A stretch of 60,108 nt of DNA, taken from NCBI GenBank assembly GCA_020853635.1, contig JADYYN010000171.1, positions 1 through 60,108 of the forward strand, written 5' to 3'. The stretch is from Gemmatimonadaceae bacterium. Lineage in GTDB: Bacteria > Gemmatimonadota > Gemmatimonadetes > Gemmatimonadales > Gemmatimonadaceae. The notes below the pieces were generated by a model. The model had not been told where the DNA came from. It did not search any database and was given only the letters and a program-made list of their open reading frames with translations. The position numbers were made by a program, and so were the translations under genes. Each line of letters opens with the position of its first letter. The first letter of the stretch is position 1. This document shows, piece by piece, positions 16,123-25,448 of this stretch.

Positions 16123-17709
16123 CTACAGCCGCCCCGCGCGCACGTCCGCGCCGAGCGCTCGCAGACGCGGAAGCACCTCACCCATCGCGCGCGGCGGTGA
16201 GTCCGGCACGCCCATCGCGAAGTAGAGGTCCTTGTAGAGCGGATACAGACGCTCGTACATCGCCACCTCTCGCGGATCCGGCTCAACTACGCGGAACTTC
16301 GGACACAGCGCGCGCTGGGCATCCTCGATAGATGCGAACTCGCCACACGCCATGAACGCGAAGATCGCCGAGCCGAGGCTGGTGATCGGCGTCTCGGGCA
16401 CCAGCACCGGCAGGTTCATCACGTTCGCGTACACGCGGTTCAGCACGTCGTTCTTCTGCGGGATGCCGCCGCCATGGATCACGCGATGGATCGGCACGCC
16501 GTGCTCGCGCATGCGTTCGAGGATCACGCGTGTGTGGAACGCGGTGCCTTCGATCGCCGAGAACAGGTCGTCCTCGGCCGTCGAGTTGAGATTCCACCCG
16601 AGCGTGACTCCGCCGAGGTTGGGATTAACCAGCACGGTGCGGTCACCGTTGTCCCAGGTGAGTCGCAGCAGACCGGTCTGGCCGGCGCGATGCGAGTGCA
16701 AACCCTCGGTGAGTTCACGCACGCTGCGCCCGGTGCGCTTGGCCAGCGACTCGAACAGATAGCCGCAGGCCGAGAGTCCGGCCTCGATGCCGCGCAGCGC
16801 GGGATGGATGGAGCCATCAACCACCCCACAGACGCCGGGCACGAGCGTGGCCTCCTTCGCGATCGCCATCGTGCACGTCGCCGTGCCGATCACGTTCACC
16901 ACGTCGCCTTCAGCGATGCCGGCGCCGATGGCGTCCCAGTGGGCGTCGAACGCGCCCACCGGCACGGGGATGCCCGGCGTGAGGCCGAGTTGCGCAGCCC
17001 AATACTCAGTGAGATGTCCCGCGATCTTGTCCGAGGTGTGGTACGGCCCATCGAGCTTCTCACGGATGCCAGCGAGCAGCGGATCGACCGCGACGAAGAA
17101 CGCCTCGCTCGGGAATCCGCCGAGCGATTTGTTCCAGAGCCACTTGTGTCCCATCGCGCAGATGCTACGCGGGACTTTCTTGGCGTCGGTGATGCCGCAG
17201 AGCACGGCCGCGACCATGTCGCAGTGTTCGAGTGCGGTCACGAACCGATCGCGCTTGGACGGATTGTGCCGCAACCAATGCAGCAGTTTGGCGAAGCCCC
17301 ACTCCGACGAGTACACGCCACCGCACCAGTCGATGGCGGGCACCTGCATGCGGTGCGCGACTTCGGTGATGAGCGCGGCTTCGTCCTTCGCGCGGTGATC
17401 GCACCAGAGATAGTAGTCGTCGAGCGGGACCAGGCCTTCACCCACCGGGATCACCGTCGAGCCCGTGGTGTCGAGTGCGATCGCGCGCACAGCGCTGCCC
17501 GGCACCTTCGCGTCGGCAAGCGCCGTGTGCATCGCCGCCACGAGCGCCTTCATGTGATCGTCGTGCGACTGCGTCGCGAAGTCTGGGTCGCGCACATCGC
17601 GCTTCACCACGTACTCCGCCACGCCGTGCCCGATCACCGCGCGCTGTGCATCGACGATGGAGACGCGGACACTCTGCGTCCCGAAGTCCACTCCCGCGAC
17701 GATCCCCAT
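16123..17709 (-). CDS. araB: Ribulokinase (FGGY family)
   Basis: This 528-residue FGGY carbohydrate kinase starts with GVDFGTQSVRVSIVD and has the ribulokinase-type DTTGSTVIPV, LWCDHRAKDEA, GVYSSEWGFAKLLHW, and a C-terminal GGGIPQKNDVLNRVYANV nucleotide-binding region. It phosphorylates L-ribulose to L-ribulose-5-phosphate. It lies 2 bp after the isomerase-family gene, on the same message. Assignment to ribulokinase rather than another FGGY kinase rests on these motifs plus the neighbouring epimerase. Confidence 0.9.
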   Translation of the reverse strand: MGIVAGVDFGTQSVRVSIVDAQRAVIGHGVAEYVVKRDVRDPDFATQSHDDHMKALVAAMHTALADAKVPGSAVRAIALDTTGSTVIPVGEGLVPLDDYYLWCDHRAKDEAALITEVAHRMQVPAIDWCGGVYSSEWGFAKLLHWLRHNPSKRDRFVTALEHCDMVAAVLCGITDAKKVPRSICAMGHKWLWNKSLGGFPSEAFFVAVDPLLAGIREKLDGPYHTSDKIAGHLTEYWAAQLGLTPGIPVPVGAFDAHWDAIGAGIAEGDVVNVIGTATCTMAIAKEATLVPGVCGVVDGSIHPALRGIEAGLSACGYLFESLAKRTGRSVRELTEGLHSHRAGQTGLLRLTWDNGDRTVLVNPNLGGVTLGWNLNSTAEDDLFSAIEGTAFHTRVILERMREHGVPIHRVIHGGGIPQKNDVLNRVYANVMNLPVLVPETPITSLGSAIFAFMACGEFASIEDAQRALCPKFRVVEPDPREVAMYERLYPLYKDLYFAMGVPDSPPRAMGEVLPRLRALGADVRAGRL

Positions 17710-17711
17710 GC

Positions 17712-19205
17712 TCAGCCGTGCCTCATGACGTCCCAGCCGAGGTAGCGCGTGGTGGCCTCGTGCACCGCGTCGGCGACGTGCGAGAACGTGCCGGCCACGT
17801 GGTGCTCGAATCCGTTGCGGCAGATGTGCTGCAGCAACTTCTGCAGTTCGGGAATCTGCACGACGCCCGCGCCGCCGAAGGTCTTGAGCTTGTCCTTGGT
17901 GAACGCACCTTCGCCCACGTAGCCGCGGATGATGCCGGCGCGTTCGTCGGTGGAGAAGCGCGCGAAGCTCATCGGCCCGGCCTTCACCTTGCCCACCACC
18001 GTGCCGTAGGTGTTCTCGCGGCCCACGGTGCCGGCGATGATCTCCTGATAGTCCATCTTGGGCGACTCGAAGAAGTCGAGCGGCAGGTTGCTGCAGTGGA
18101 AGCAGACCGCCTTGTCCGGATCATCACCGTAGTTGTTGTTCCAGTCGAGCAGCGCGCTCGGCGACGTGGACGCGAGGGTGAGCGCGTGCATGCTGATGGT
18201 GCCCATGACGTCCACTTCGCAGGCGCTGGGCAGGTTGGCATTGCTCAGCATCGACATGACCGTGCAGGGCACGACGCCGAAGAACTCTTCCATAGATGTC
18301 CAGCACTGCACCGCGCTGATGCTCACATCGACTTCCTTCATCCAGCGGTCCATCACAAGGCCGAGCTTGGCCATCTTGATCAACGCGTCGTCGGGCACCT
18401 CGCCGGTGTCAACGTAGGCGTGGATCTGTTCGAGCTGCTTCTTGACCGCCGCGTCGGAGTCCTTGAGACGTGCGATGCGTCCCATGATCTCCGAGAGATC
18501 GATCGGCTCCACCGAGATGCCCGAAGCCTCGAGCAGCTTCTCGGAGTAGCGCACCGTCTTGAACGCGGCCGGTCGCGCACCGATGGCGCCGATGCGCGCG
18601 CCCTTGAGCCCGCGCACCACGCGGCAGGTCGCCGCGAAGCGCCGCAGGTCCGCGCGGAAGCTCGGCGACTCGGGGCGCTGGGTGTGCTGCGACGTGAGCG
18701 AGTACTTGATGCCGTACTGCGAGAGCACGTTGCACACCGACATCTTGCCGCAGAACGCGTCGCGACGGTTGTCGATCAGCATCTTGGCCGGATCGTCAGC
18801 GGTCGCGTGCACGAGCACCGGCACATCGAGCCCGGCGAGCCGCAACGTGTCGGCCACCGCGCGTTCATCGCCGAAGTTGGGCAACGTGACGATCACACCG
18901 TCGATGCGCTCCCGATGCTTCTTGAAGAGCGCGGCACAGGCCTTGGCCTCGTCGCGGCTCTCGATCGCGCCGTGGTTGGTCGACTTCGCCTCGACGATCA
19001 CCGCGTCGATCCCTTCTTCCTCCAGCGCGCGGAGCATCTCGGTGCGGCCCTTGGCGGCCAGGTGTCCAGGGAAGAAGCCGCGATTACCCACGATCACGCC
19101 AAGCGTGACGCGGGGCGTGGCCGGGCGCGCGGGCGTCGCGCGGGTGGCGGACTTGGCGGCGCGGGCCTTGCCGCCGACGTTGGACTGGAGCTTGTGGAGG
19201 CGCAT
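17712..19205 (-). CDS. L-fucose/L-arabinose isomerase family protein (COG2407), likely arabinose isomerase substitute
   Basis: This 497-residue protein has a basic, Ala-rich N-terminal extension of ~30 residues followed by TLGVIVGNRGFFPGHLAAKG and the L-fucose-isomerase-like layout. Conserved parts include DGVIVTLPNFGDERAVADTL, SVCNVLSQYGIKYSLTSQHT, and a C-terminal CFHCSNLPLDFF segment. It is not classical AraA, which is unrelated at the N-terminus. Being first in an operon with ribulokinase, and next to the epimerase and importer, it most likely converts L-arabinose (or a close sugar) to the ketose. The substrate is inferred from context. Confidence 0.75.
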   Translation of the reverse strand: MRLHKLQSNVGGKARAAKSATRATPARPATPRVTLGVIVGNRGFFPGHLAAKGRTEMLRALEEEGIDAVIVEAKSTNHGAIESRDEAKACAALFKKHRERIDGVIVTLPNFGDERAVADTLRLAGLDVPVLVHATADDPAKMLIDNRRDAFCGKMSVCNVLSQYGIKYSLTSQHTQRPESPSFRADLRRFAATCRVVRGLKGARIGAIGARPAAFKTVRYSEKLLEASGISVEPIDLSEIMGRIARLKDSDAAVKKQLEQIHAYVDTGEVPDDALIKMAKLGLVMDRWMKEVDVSISAVQCWTSMEEFFGVVPCTVMSMLSNANLPSACEVDVMGTISMHALTLASTSPSALLDWNNNYGDDPDKAVCFHCSNLPLDFFESPKMDYQEIIAGTVGRENTYGTVVGKVKAGPMSFARFSTDERAGIIRGYVGEGAFTKDKLKTFGGAGVVQIPELQKLLQHICRNGFEHHVAGTFSHVADAVHEATTRYLGWDVMRHG

Positions 19206-19252
19206 CGCGGTCTGCTAACGGTGAAGGAGCCTAGACGTTATCGTGCCCTGCG

Positions 19253-19280
19253 TTGACGCGCTACGCCTGACCGGTATGTT
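19253..19280 (+). promoter_or_regulatory. Promoter of the sugar ABC importer operon, leaderless type
   Basis: TTGACG (19253-19258), a 16-bp spacer and TATGTT (19275-19280) are followed after exactly 6 nt by the GTG start at 19287. Transcription would begin at or near the start codon. An imperfect TAACG-N15-CGTTA inverted repeat (19216-19240) lies in the same divergent region. Confidence 0.6.
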
Positions 19281-19286
19281 TTCGCA

Positions 19287-20387
19287 GTGTCTTCTGCCCC
19301 GCTTCCCGGCCCCGCGCGCTCCGACGTGACAACACCCCGCGCCGCCCCCTCCGGCCTCGCGAAGCTGGGGCTCACCCTCGTGCGCTCGCCGCAGTTCGGA
19401 CTCGTCGTCGTCCTACTGCTCCTCGGCACCACGCTCACGCTCGCGGCCGGATCGCATGTCGACCCGCAGTCCGGGCGCGAGGTCAACAACTTCCTGAATC
19501 GCTACACGCTCATCCAGATGGCGACCGACGCGAGTGCGTTCGCCATCATGGGGGTGGGCGCGACGTTGGTCATCATCGCGGGTGGCATCGACCTTTCGGT
19601 GGGTGCGATCTACGCACTCTCCGGCGTAGCCATGGCGATGGTACTTCGCGCCCTCGGCCCGATGGATCCGGTGACCACCGTGCTCGTCGGCCTCAGCGTC
19701 TGCGTCGCCGTGAGCTTGCTCTGCGGCCTGGCCAACGGTCTCATGGTGATCGGACTCGGTGTGCATCCGTTCATCATCACGCTCGGCACCATGTGGATCC
19801 TGCGCGGCATCGCGTTCGTGATCAGTCGCGCGGAGAGCATTCTCGTGCCTACGTCGCTCACAGCGGTCGCGAAAGCCCCACTCGGACTCGGCACGGCGCT
19901 CTATCCCGTGCCGCTGCTCGCGATGCTCGCCGTGACCGCCGCAGGTGGCATCTACTTGTCGCGCACCGTGGCCGGCCGGCACATCCTCGCCGTGGGTGGC
20001 AACGCGGAAGCCAGTCGGTTCTCGGGACTCAGCGTGCCGCGCATCACGCTTGGCGTGTTCGTGCTCTCGGGGCTCGCCGCGGGTGCCGCGGCGTTTCTTG
20101 GCGCGGCGTTCTATGGTTCGGCGACGTCGTCGGATGCAAACGGATACGAACTGTATGTCGTGGCCTCGGCCGTGGTGGGTGGTGCGTCACTCTCCGGTGG
20201 CAAGGGCAGCGCCATATCCGCGATGCTCGGCGCGGTGCTCATCGTCATGATGCGCCAGGCCATCCGCACGCTGCGGCTCGACCAGAACTATGAATGGATC
20301 ATCATCGGCGTCGCGATGATCGTCGCCGTCGTGCTCGACCAGCGCGGCACCAAGCTGCTGGCCGGGCGTCTCTCCCGCGTCGCGTAA
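19287..20387 (+). CDS. Sugar ABC transporter permease
   Basis: This 366-residue protein belongs to the RbsC/XylH/AraH permease family (BPD_transp_2). After a polar N-terminus there are about 9-10 transmembrane helices. The signature segments are ATLVIIAGGIDLSVGAIYAL, IITLGTMWILRGIAF, and ASAVVGGASLSGGKGS. It forms the membrane channel for periplasmic-binding-protein-dependent pentose uptake. It is followed by its lipoprotein receptor and ATPase. The GTG start lacks a Shine-Dalgarno and sits 6 nt after a -10 element, consistent with leaderless translation. Confidence 0.9.
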   Translation: MSSAPLPGPARSDVTTPRAAPSGLAKLGLTLVRSPQFGLVVVLLLLGTTLTLAAGSHVDPQSGREVNNFLNRYTLIQMATDASAFAIMGVGATLVIIAGGIDLSVGAIYALSGVAMAMVLRALGPMDPVTTVLVGLSVCVAVSLLCGLANGLMVIGLGVHPFIITLGTMWILRGIAFVISRAESILVPTSLTAVAKAPLGLGTALYPVPLLAMLAVTAAGGIYLSRTVAGRHILAVGGNAEASRFSGLSVPRITLGVFVLSGLAAGAAAFLGAAFYGSATSSDANGYELYVVASAVVGGASLSGGKGSAISAMLGAVLIVMMRQAIRTLRLDQNYEWIIIGVAMIVAVVLDQRGTKLLAGRLSRVA

Positions 20388-20418
20388 CGCGGCGTCTCGT
20401 TCCCCACTCGGAGCACCG

Positions 20419-21435
20419 ATGTCACTGCTGCCTGCCGCCCGTTCCGCGACCGTCGCGCTCACACTGCTCGCCACCGCTGCCTGTGGCGGCGGTGGAAGCG
20501 GTGGTGACGCCGCCAAGACGTTCACCATCGCGATGATCGCCAAGAGCTCCACCAACCCGGTGTTCCTCTCCGGCCGCCAGGGCGCCGAGGCCGCGGCCGC
20601 AGAGCTCACCAAGGAGACCGGTGTCACGGTCAAGATCGACTGGCTCACGCCGCCCAACGAGGACGGCTCGGTGCAGGCCCAGCGCATCGCCGAAGCAGCC
20701 AACTCCGGTGCGAACGCGATCCTGCTCTCGTCGAGTGACGCGGGCAAGGTGCGCGGTGCCGTGAACGAAGCCGTCGACCGCGGCGTGCCGGTGATGACCT
20801 TCGACAGCGACGTCCCGGACTCCAAGCGCTTCTCGTTCTACGGCGGCGACGACGTGAAGATGGGCGTGCAGGTGATGGAAGAGCTCGCCGCACAGATGGG
20901 TGGCAAAGGCAAAGTCGCGATCTTCGCGGGCAATCAGAACGCGCTCAACCTGCAGGCGCGCGTGCGCGGCGTGCGCGAGACCGCCGCAAAGTACCCGGAC
21001 ATCACCATCGTCGATGCCTTCTACCACTCGGAGACGCCGCAGGACGCCGCGGCCGAGGTGCTGCGCGTGAAGAACGCGTATCCGGAAGTGACCGGCTACG
21101 CGATGATCGGCGGCTGGGCGCTCTTCACCCGCACGCTGCTCACCGATCTCGACCCCAAGAAAGTGAAGATCGTCTCCATCGACGGTCTGCCTGCGCAGCT
21201 GCCGTACATCGACGCTGGACTCGCGCCGGTGTTGTTCGCGCAGCCGACGTACAACTGGGGCTACGTCTCGGTGAAGACGATCTTCGACAAGGTGTACCGG
21301 AAGCAGGAGGTCCCTGCCCACGTGCAGATGGATCTCGTGAAGGTCTCGAAGGAAAACCTCGGCGAGTGGGCGCGGCAGTTGAAGACCTGGGGCTTCACCG
21401 ACGTCGATCCGAAGTACCTCGAACTTCCCAAGTAA
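20419..21435 (+). CDS. Sugar ABC transporter substrate-binding lipoprotein
   Basis: This 338-residue protein has a lipoprotein signal (ALTLLATAACGGGG) and then a type I periplasmic binding fold (Peripla_BP_4): FTIAMIAKSSTNPVFLSGRQGAE, NAILLSSSDAGKV, VPVMTFDSDVPDSKR, and GYAMIGGWALF. The ATG at 20419 has a GGAG ribosome binding site and lies 31 bp after the permease stop. It binds the imported sugar outside the membrane. Gene context points to L-arabinose or another pentose, but the ligand cannot be read from the sequence. Confidence 0.9.
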   Translation: MSLLPAARSATVALTLLATAACGGGGSGGDAAKTFTIAMIAKSSTNPVFLSGRQGAEAAAAELTKETGVTVKIDWLTPPNEDGSVQAQRIAEAANSGANAILLSSSDAGKVRGAVNEAVDRGVPVMTFDSDVPDSKRFSFYGGDDVKMGVQVMEELAAQMGGKGKVAIFAGNQNALNLQARVRGVRETAAKYPDITIVDAFYHSETPQDAAAEVLRVKNAYPEVTGYAMIGGWALFTRTLLTDLDPKKVKIVSIDGLPAQLPYIDAGLAPVLFAQPTYNWGYVSVKTIFDKVYRKQEVPAHVQMDLVKVSKENLGEWARQLKTWGFTDVDPKYLELPK

Positions 21436-22920
21436 GTGAGCACGCCGCGCGTCCGATTCCGGGGCATCACCAAGCGCTTCATGGGGATCGTGGCGCTGCG
21501 TGATGTCTCGTTCGACGTTGCGGCGGGTTCGTGTCATGCGATCTGCGGAGAGAACGGCGCCGGCAAGAGCACGCTCGGTCGCGTGCTCGCCGGCGTACAC
21601 CGCGCCGATGAAGGCAGCATCGAACTCGACGGGGTGCCGATCCACTTCCCCTCGCCTCGCCACGCGCTCGACGCCGGCGTGGCGATGGTGCATCAAGAGC
21701 TCGCGTTCTGCGAGAACCTCACCGTCGCCGACAACCTCTCGCTCGGCGCGCTGCCGCGGCGGTTTGGGTTCGTCGACACCGCGGCACTGCACGCGCGCGC
21801 CGTCGAGCTGCTCTCGGCGATCGGCGCGAGCATCGACCCCACGCGCACCATGGCCTCGCTCAGCGTGGCCGAGCAGCAGGTGGTGCAGATCGCGGCGGCG
21901 GTCGGGGCGGGTGCGAAGGTGATCATCTTCGATGAACCGACGAGCAGCCTTGGTGAGACCGAAGCCGAGAACCTCTACAAGCTCATCGGCCAACTTCGCG
22001 CACGCGGCGTGACGCAGCTGTTCGTGTCGCATCGCATGCCGGAGATCTTTGCGCTCTGCGATTCCATCACGGTGCTGCGCGACGGTCAGCATGTGGCCAC
22101 GCAGCCCACCGCCGGGTTCTCCGAGGCCGCGCTGGTGCGGCAGATGATCGGGCGCGACTTGGCACCACTGGCGGTCGCCGCGCCGAGCGCCCGAGGACGT
22201 GAGCGACTGCGAGTCGAGCGACTCGCGTCACCCGGTCGCTTCGAGGAGATCTCGTTCTCCGTCCACGCCGGCGAGATCGTCGGACTGGCCGGACTCGTCG
22301 GTGCAGGACGCTCCGAGATCGCCCGCGCCGTATTTGGCCTCGACCCCGACGCGACCGGCAGCATCGCGGTCGAGGGGAAGCCGGTGCGCATCCGGCATCC
22401 GCGCGACGCCGTGCGACTCGGTATCGGCTTCGTGCCGGAGGATCGCAAGAAACAAGGATTGGTACTCGGCATGCGTTCGCGTGAGAACGCGACCCTGCCG
22501 ACACTCAAGTCGTTCTCGCGCGGCGGGTGGATCGATCGCCGCGGGGAATCAGCGGCAGTCGGCGCGAGCTTCGAGCGCGTGGCTTTGCGTGCCGGCGCGG
22601 AGTCCGCCGTGGGGGCGCTCTCCGGCGGCAATCAGCAGAAAGTCGTCATCGCCAAGTGGCTCACGGCCAAGAGCGACTTGCTCATCCTCGACGAACCCAC
22701 GCGCGGTGTGGACGTCGGCGCCAAGGCCGAACTGCATGCCTGGATCGCCAAGCGCGCCGCCGAGGGTGCGGCGATCCTGCTGATCTCGAGCGAGTTGCCG
22801 GAGTTGCTCGGCTTGGCCACACGGATTTTGGTGCTCCGTGAAGGGCGCCTGCGTGGCGAGCTCACCCAAGGCGAGGCCACGCAGGACGCACTGCTGCGCT
22901 TGATGGCCGGGCTGGCCTAG
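21436..22920 (+). CDS. Sugar ABC transporter ATP-binding protein (two ABC domains)
   Basis: This 494-residue protein has the tandem ATPase layout of RbsA/XylG/AraG. Domain 1 has Walker A GENGAGKST, signature LSVAEQQ and Walker B VIIFDEPTSSLGE. Domain 2 has the usual degenerate Walker A (GLVGAGRSE), an intact signature LSGGNQQKV and Walker B LLILDEPTRGVDVG. The GTG start directly abuts the receptor stop codon. It powers the importer. Its stop is 1 bp from the end of the convergent GH127 gene. Confidence 0.92.
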   Translation: MSTPRVRFRGITKRFMGIVALRDVSFDVAAGSCHAICGENGAGKSTLGRVLAGVHRADEGSIELDGVPIHFPSPRHALDAGVAMVHQELAFCENLTVADNLSLGALPRRFGFVDTAALHARAVELLSAIGASIDPTRTMASLSVAEQQVVQIAAAVGAGAKVIIFDEPTSSLGETEAENLYKLIGQLRARGVTQLFVSHRMPEIFALCDSITVLRDGQHVATQPTAGFSEAALVRQMIGRDLAPLAVAAPSARGRERLRVERLASPGRFEEISFSVHAGEIVGLAGLVGAGRSEIARAVFGLDPDATGSIAVEGKPVRIRHPRDAVRLGIGFVPEDRKKQGLVLGMRSRENATLPTLKSFSRGGWIDRRGESAAVGASFERVALRAGAESAVGALSGGNQQKVVIAKWLTAKSDLLILDEPTRGVDVGAKAELHAWIAKRAAEGAAILLISSELPELLGLATRILVLREGRLRGELTQGEATQDALLRLMAGLA

Positions 22921-22921
22921 C

Positions 22922-25426
22922 TCAGCGCTTCACCACGCGCAGGGCGTAGACCGGCACGATACGGCTGTTGGCCGTCGCACCCTCGAAACGCACGGTGATC
23001 GCCGACTTCCCCTGCGTGAGTGTGGCTGGCAGGGTGTACATCGCATCATGGAAGCCGGAGACCCGCTGGTTGGCTTCGTGCGTCGCGATGCGCTGGCCAT
23101 CGACGACGATGCCGAAGTCGCCGATCGGCGCCGGGAGTCCCGGGTCGTTGAAGAACGTCACCACGAGCGCCAGCGGTGAACGCGCATCGCTCGGCATGCG
23201 GTACTCGAACCAGCCGGTGCCTGCGCGCTGCATCCGCCCGTCGGCACCACGCGTGGCCCCGCGGTCGGCGGGTTCGCTGCGATACGCCAAGTTCTTCTCC
23301 GACTCGGCATCGCCGATCGCCACACGACTCACCGTCGCCGCTTCGAGTCGCGCGGCTTCTTCCGCGGCTTCGTTGAGTTCGGCCACGTGATCCTCGAACT
23401 CGGTCGAGGTCATCAGGTCGAAGTACAACCCGTACGAGCGGCGGTGCACACGATAGAACGGCTTGAGCGTCATCGGCTCGCGCGAGTCAGACTGACCCGG
23501 CACGCGCAACGGCACGGTTGTGCGGAACTCGCCGCTGTTCCCTGCGGTCGCTAGCAAATCCTTCGGTGCGCGCGACTCGCTCACCATGATCGCGTTGGGC
23601 GGTGGCGGCGCGCTGCGACGGCCCTCGCGGCGCGGACCATGGTCGGCCGCGAGCGCGAGCGGTCCCCACATGATCGCCGTCACCCGTGGATCGTCCTTGG
23701 TGGGTTCGAGCCACAGCGACTTTGGCAACGTGAGCGACACCACATCGCCGGTGCGCCACGTGCGCGTGATGAGCACATAGCTGCTCGACATCTCCTCCGA
23801 CTCGTTGCCGAGCCCGCCGGCTCGGCCGCCGGCGACGGGATCGTGCAGCGACTTGAGCGCGGGCTGCGGAAGCGCCGTACCGTTCACCGCGATGGTGAAT
23901 GCATCGCCGGCCCAGACCGGGCGGCGCACGGCGAGCGTGAACTCCGCCGCCGTTGGTACGTCCACGCGGATGCTCGCCGTCTCCCCCTCGGGGAAACTCG
24001 TCTCCATCGTGAGCCGTGCTTTCGCCAGCTCACACTCAGCAGTGGACGGCACGAACAGGTTCGCGTAGATGGTATCCGCTGACTCGTACCACACGCCGAG
24101 TCCGTGCATGGCGTGACTCTCCATGCCGGAACCGACACAGCAGGTAAAGTCGCGCTGCATGTCCTGATATTCCTGCTGTTCGCGGCGTCCCACCGGCACC
24201 ATGTACGAGGTGCGTCCGTCCTCGGGGTCGATCGACGCGAGGATGTGATTGAACAACGCGCGCTCGTGGAAGTCCGCGTACGACGCATCCGGCCGCAGCG
24301 AGAACAGCCGCCGCGTGAGCTTGAGCATGTTGTACACATTGCAGGTCTCGGCCGCGCGGCCGTCGACGCGTTTGCTGAGCTCGTCTGGCGGACCGAAGTA
24401 CTCGGCGAGGCCGTGCCCCGCGCTCGCATAACTGTGGTGCCGCACCACGCGGTCCCAGAAGAACGACGCCGCGACGAAGTCCTGCGCGTCACCGGTGTAG
24501 CCGTAGCGCGCCGCCGAGCCCATGAGCTTGGGGATCTGGCAGTTGCCGTGTTTGCCAGAGAGGTTGTCCTGATGCCGCTTGAGCGGCGTGGTGAACGCGT
24601 GATGCTCGAACCGCTGCGAGAGTGTGAGCCAGCGCGCGTCGTTGGTGTCGGCGTAGAGGTCGGCGAAGACCTCGTTCATGCCGCCGTACTCCGTGAGCAG
24701 CATCTTCTGCACCTGCGCATCGCTCATCGGCTTGAGCACACCCTCGGCCCAGGCGGCGAAGCGCGTCTCCACTTCGAGCGCGAGCGGGTTGCCCGTGTGC
24801 CGATACGCATCGCGGAGTCCGGCGTAGGTTTTGTGCAGCGTGTACCACGGCGACCACAAGCCATTGAGATCGAAGGAACCCGAGCGGATTTCGCCGCGCG
24901 ACGCGGCAGCGAAGGCCTCACGCAGTCCTTCGAGCGCGCCGCAGTAGCCATCGCCCTGTTTGCGCTGCACCTCGTCGAGTTCCTTGACGATGTAGTCGGC
25001 GCGTGCCTTGAAGCGTTCGTCGCCGGTGGTGCGGTACATGAGCGACACACCGGAGAGATGATGTCCCGCGATGTGGCCCGTGAGGTTGCGTCCTCCGCCG
25101 TCCCAGCCGGTGTAGGGCTCGGCCTTCTTGGCGAGACCGGCCTGCACGCGGTAGGAGGCGAGCATGCGGTCCGGCTCGAGGGCGAGGAGATACGCGGCGG
25201 TGAGGTCCTGGGCGCGCTTGAGTGGGCCGCCGGTCACGCGGACGCGATCGAGTGGCACGGGGCGGGCGCGGAGCATGCGCTGCTCGAAGTCGTGCACCGG
25301 GTTGGACGCCGCGCGCAGAGCGATCGCCTGCGTGGCGACATTCGCGTCGCGGACGACCGGAGCAAGCGTTAGCGCGGCCGCGGTGCTGGCGGAGCGCTTG
25401 AGGAAGTCTCGGCGATCGGGGTGCAT
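22922..25426 (-). CDS. GH127-family beta-L-arabinofuranosidase, Tat-exported
   Basis: This protein of about 834 residues has a twin-arginine signal (RRDFLKRSASTAAALTLAP). It matches the GH127/DUF1680 layout: GWDGGGRNLTGHIAGHHLSG, TEYGGMNEVFADLY (candidate catalytic Glu), and FTCCVGSGMESHAMHG, whose paired cysteines include the cysteine nucleophile known for this family. The C-terminus adds beta-sandwich domains. It releases L-arabinose from beta-linked arabinofuranosides outside the cytoplasm, feeding the adjacent importer. A TTG at 25429 is an alternative start. It lies 22 bp after the transglutaminase-like gene on the same strand and may share its message. Confidence 0.85.
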   Translation of the reverse strand: MHPDRRDFLKRSASTAAALTLAPVVRDANVATQAIALRAASNPVHDFEQRMLRARPVPLDRVRVTGGPLKRAQDLTAAYLLALEPDRMLASYRVQAGLAKKAEPYTGWDGGGRNLTGHIAGHHLSGVSLMYRTTGDERFKARADYIVKELDEVQRKQGDGYCGALEGLREAFAAASRGEIRSGSFDLNGLWSPWYTLHKTYAGLRDAYRHTGNPLALEVETRFAAWAEGVLKPMSDAQVQKMLLTEYGGMNEVFADLYADTNDARWLTLSQRFEHHAFTTPLKRHQDNLSGKHGNCQIPKLMGSAARYGYTGDAQDFVAASFFWDRVVRHHSYASAGHGLAEYFGPPDELSKRVDGRAAETCNVYNMLKLTRRLFSLRPDASYADFHERALFNHILASIDPEDGRTSYMVPVGRREQQEYQDMQRDFTCCVGSGMESHAMHGLGVWYESADTIYANLFVPSTAECELAKARLTMETSFPEGETASIRVDVPTAAEFTLAVRRPVWAGDAFTIAVNGTALPQPALKSLHDPVAGGRAGGLGNESEEMSSSYVLITRTWRTGDVVSLTLPKSLWLEPTKDDPRVTAIMWGPLALAADHGPRREGRRSAPPPPNAIMVSESRAPKDLLATAGNSGEFRTTVPLRVPGQSDSREPMTLKPFYRVHRRSYGLYFDLMTSTEFEDHVAELNEAAEEAARLEAATVSRVAIGDAESEKNLAYRSEPADRGATRGADGRMQRAGTGWFEYRMPSDARSPLALVVTFFNDPGLPAPIGDFGIVVDGQRIATHEANQRVSGFHDAMYTLPATLTQGKSAITVRFEGATANSRIVPVYALRVVKR

Positions 25427-25448
25427 CAATGCTCTCGCGTGTACGTGG

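Noticed and set aside
20422-22092. A 556-codon minus-strand frame across the sugar-binding protein and ATPase
   Set aside because: The plus-strand proteins carry complete Walker, signature and receptor motifs; the minus frame is a shadow.
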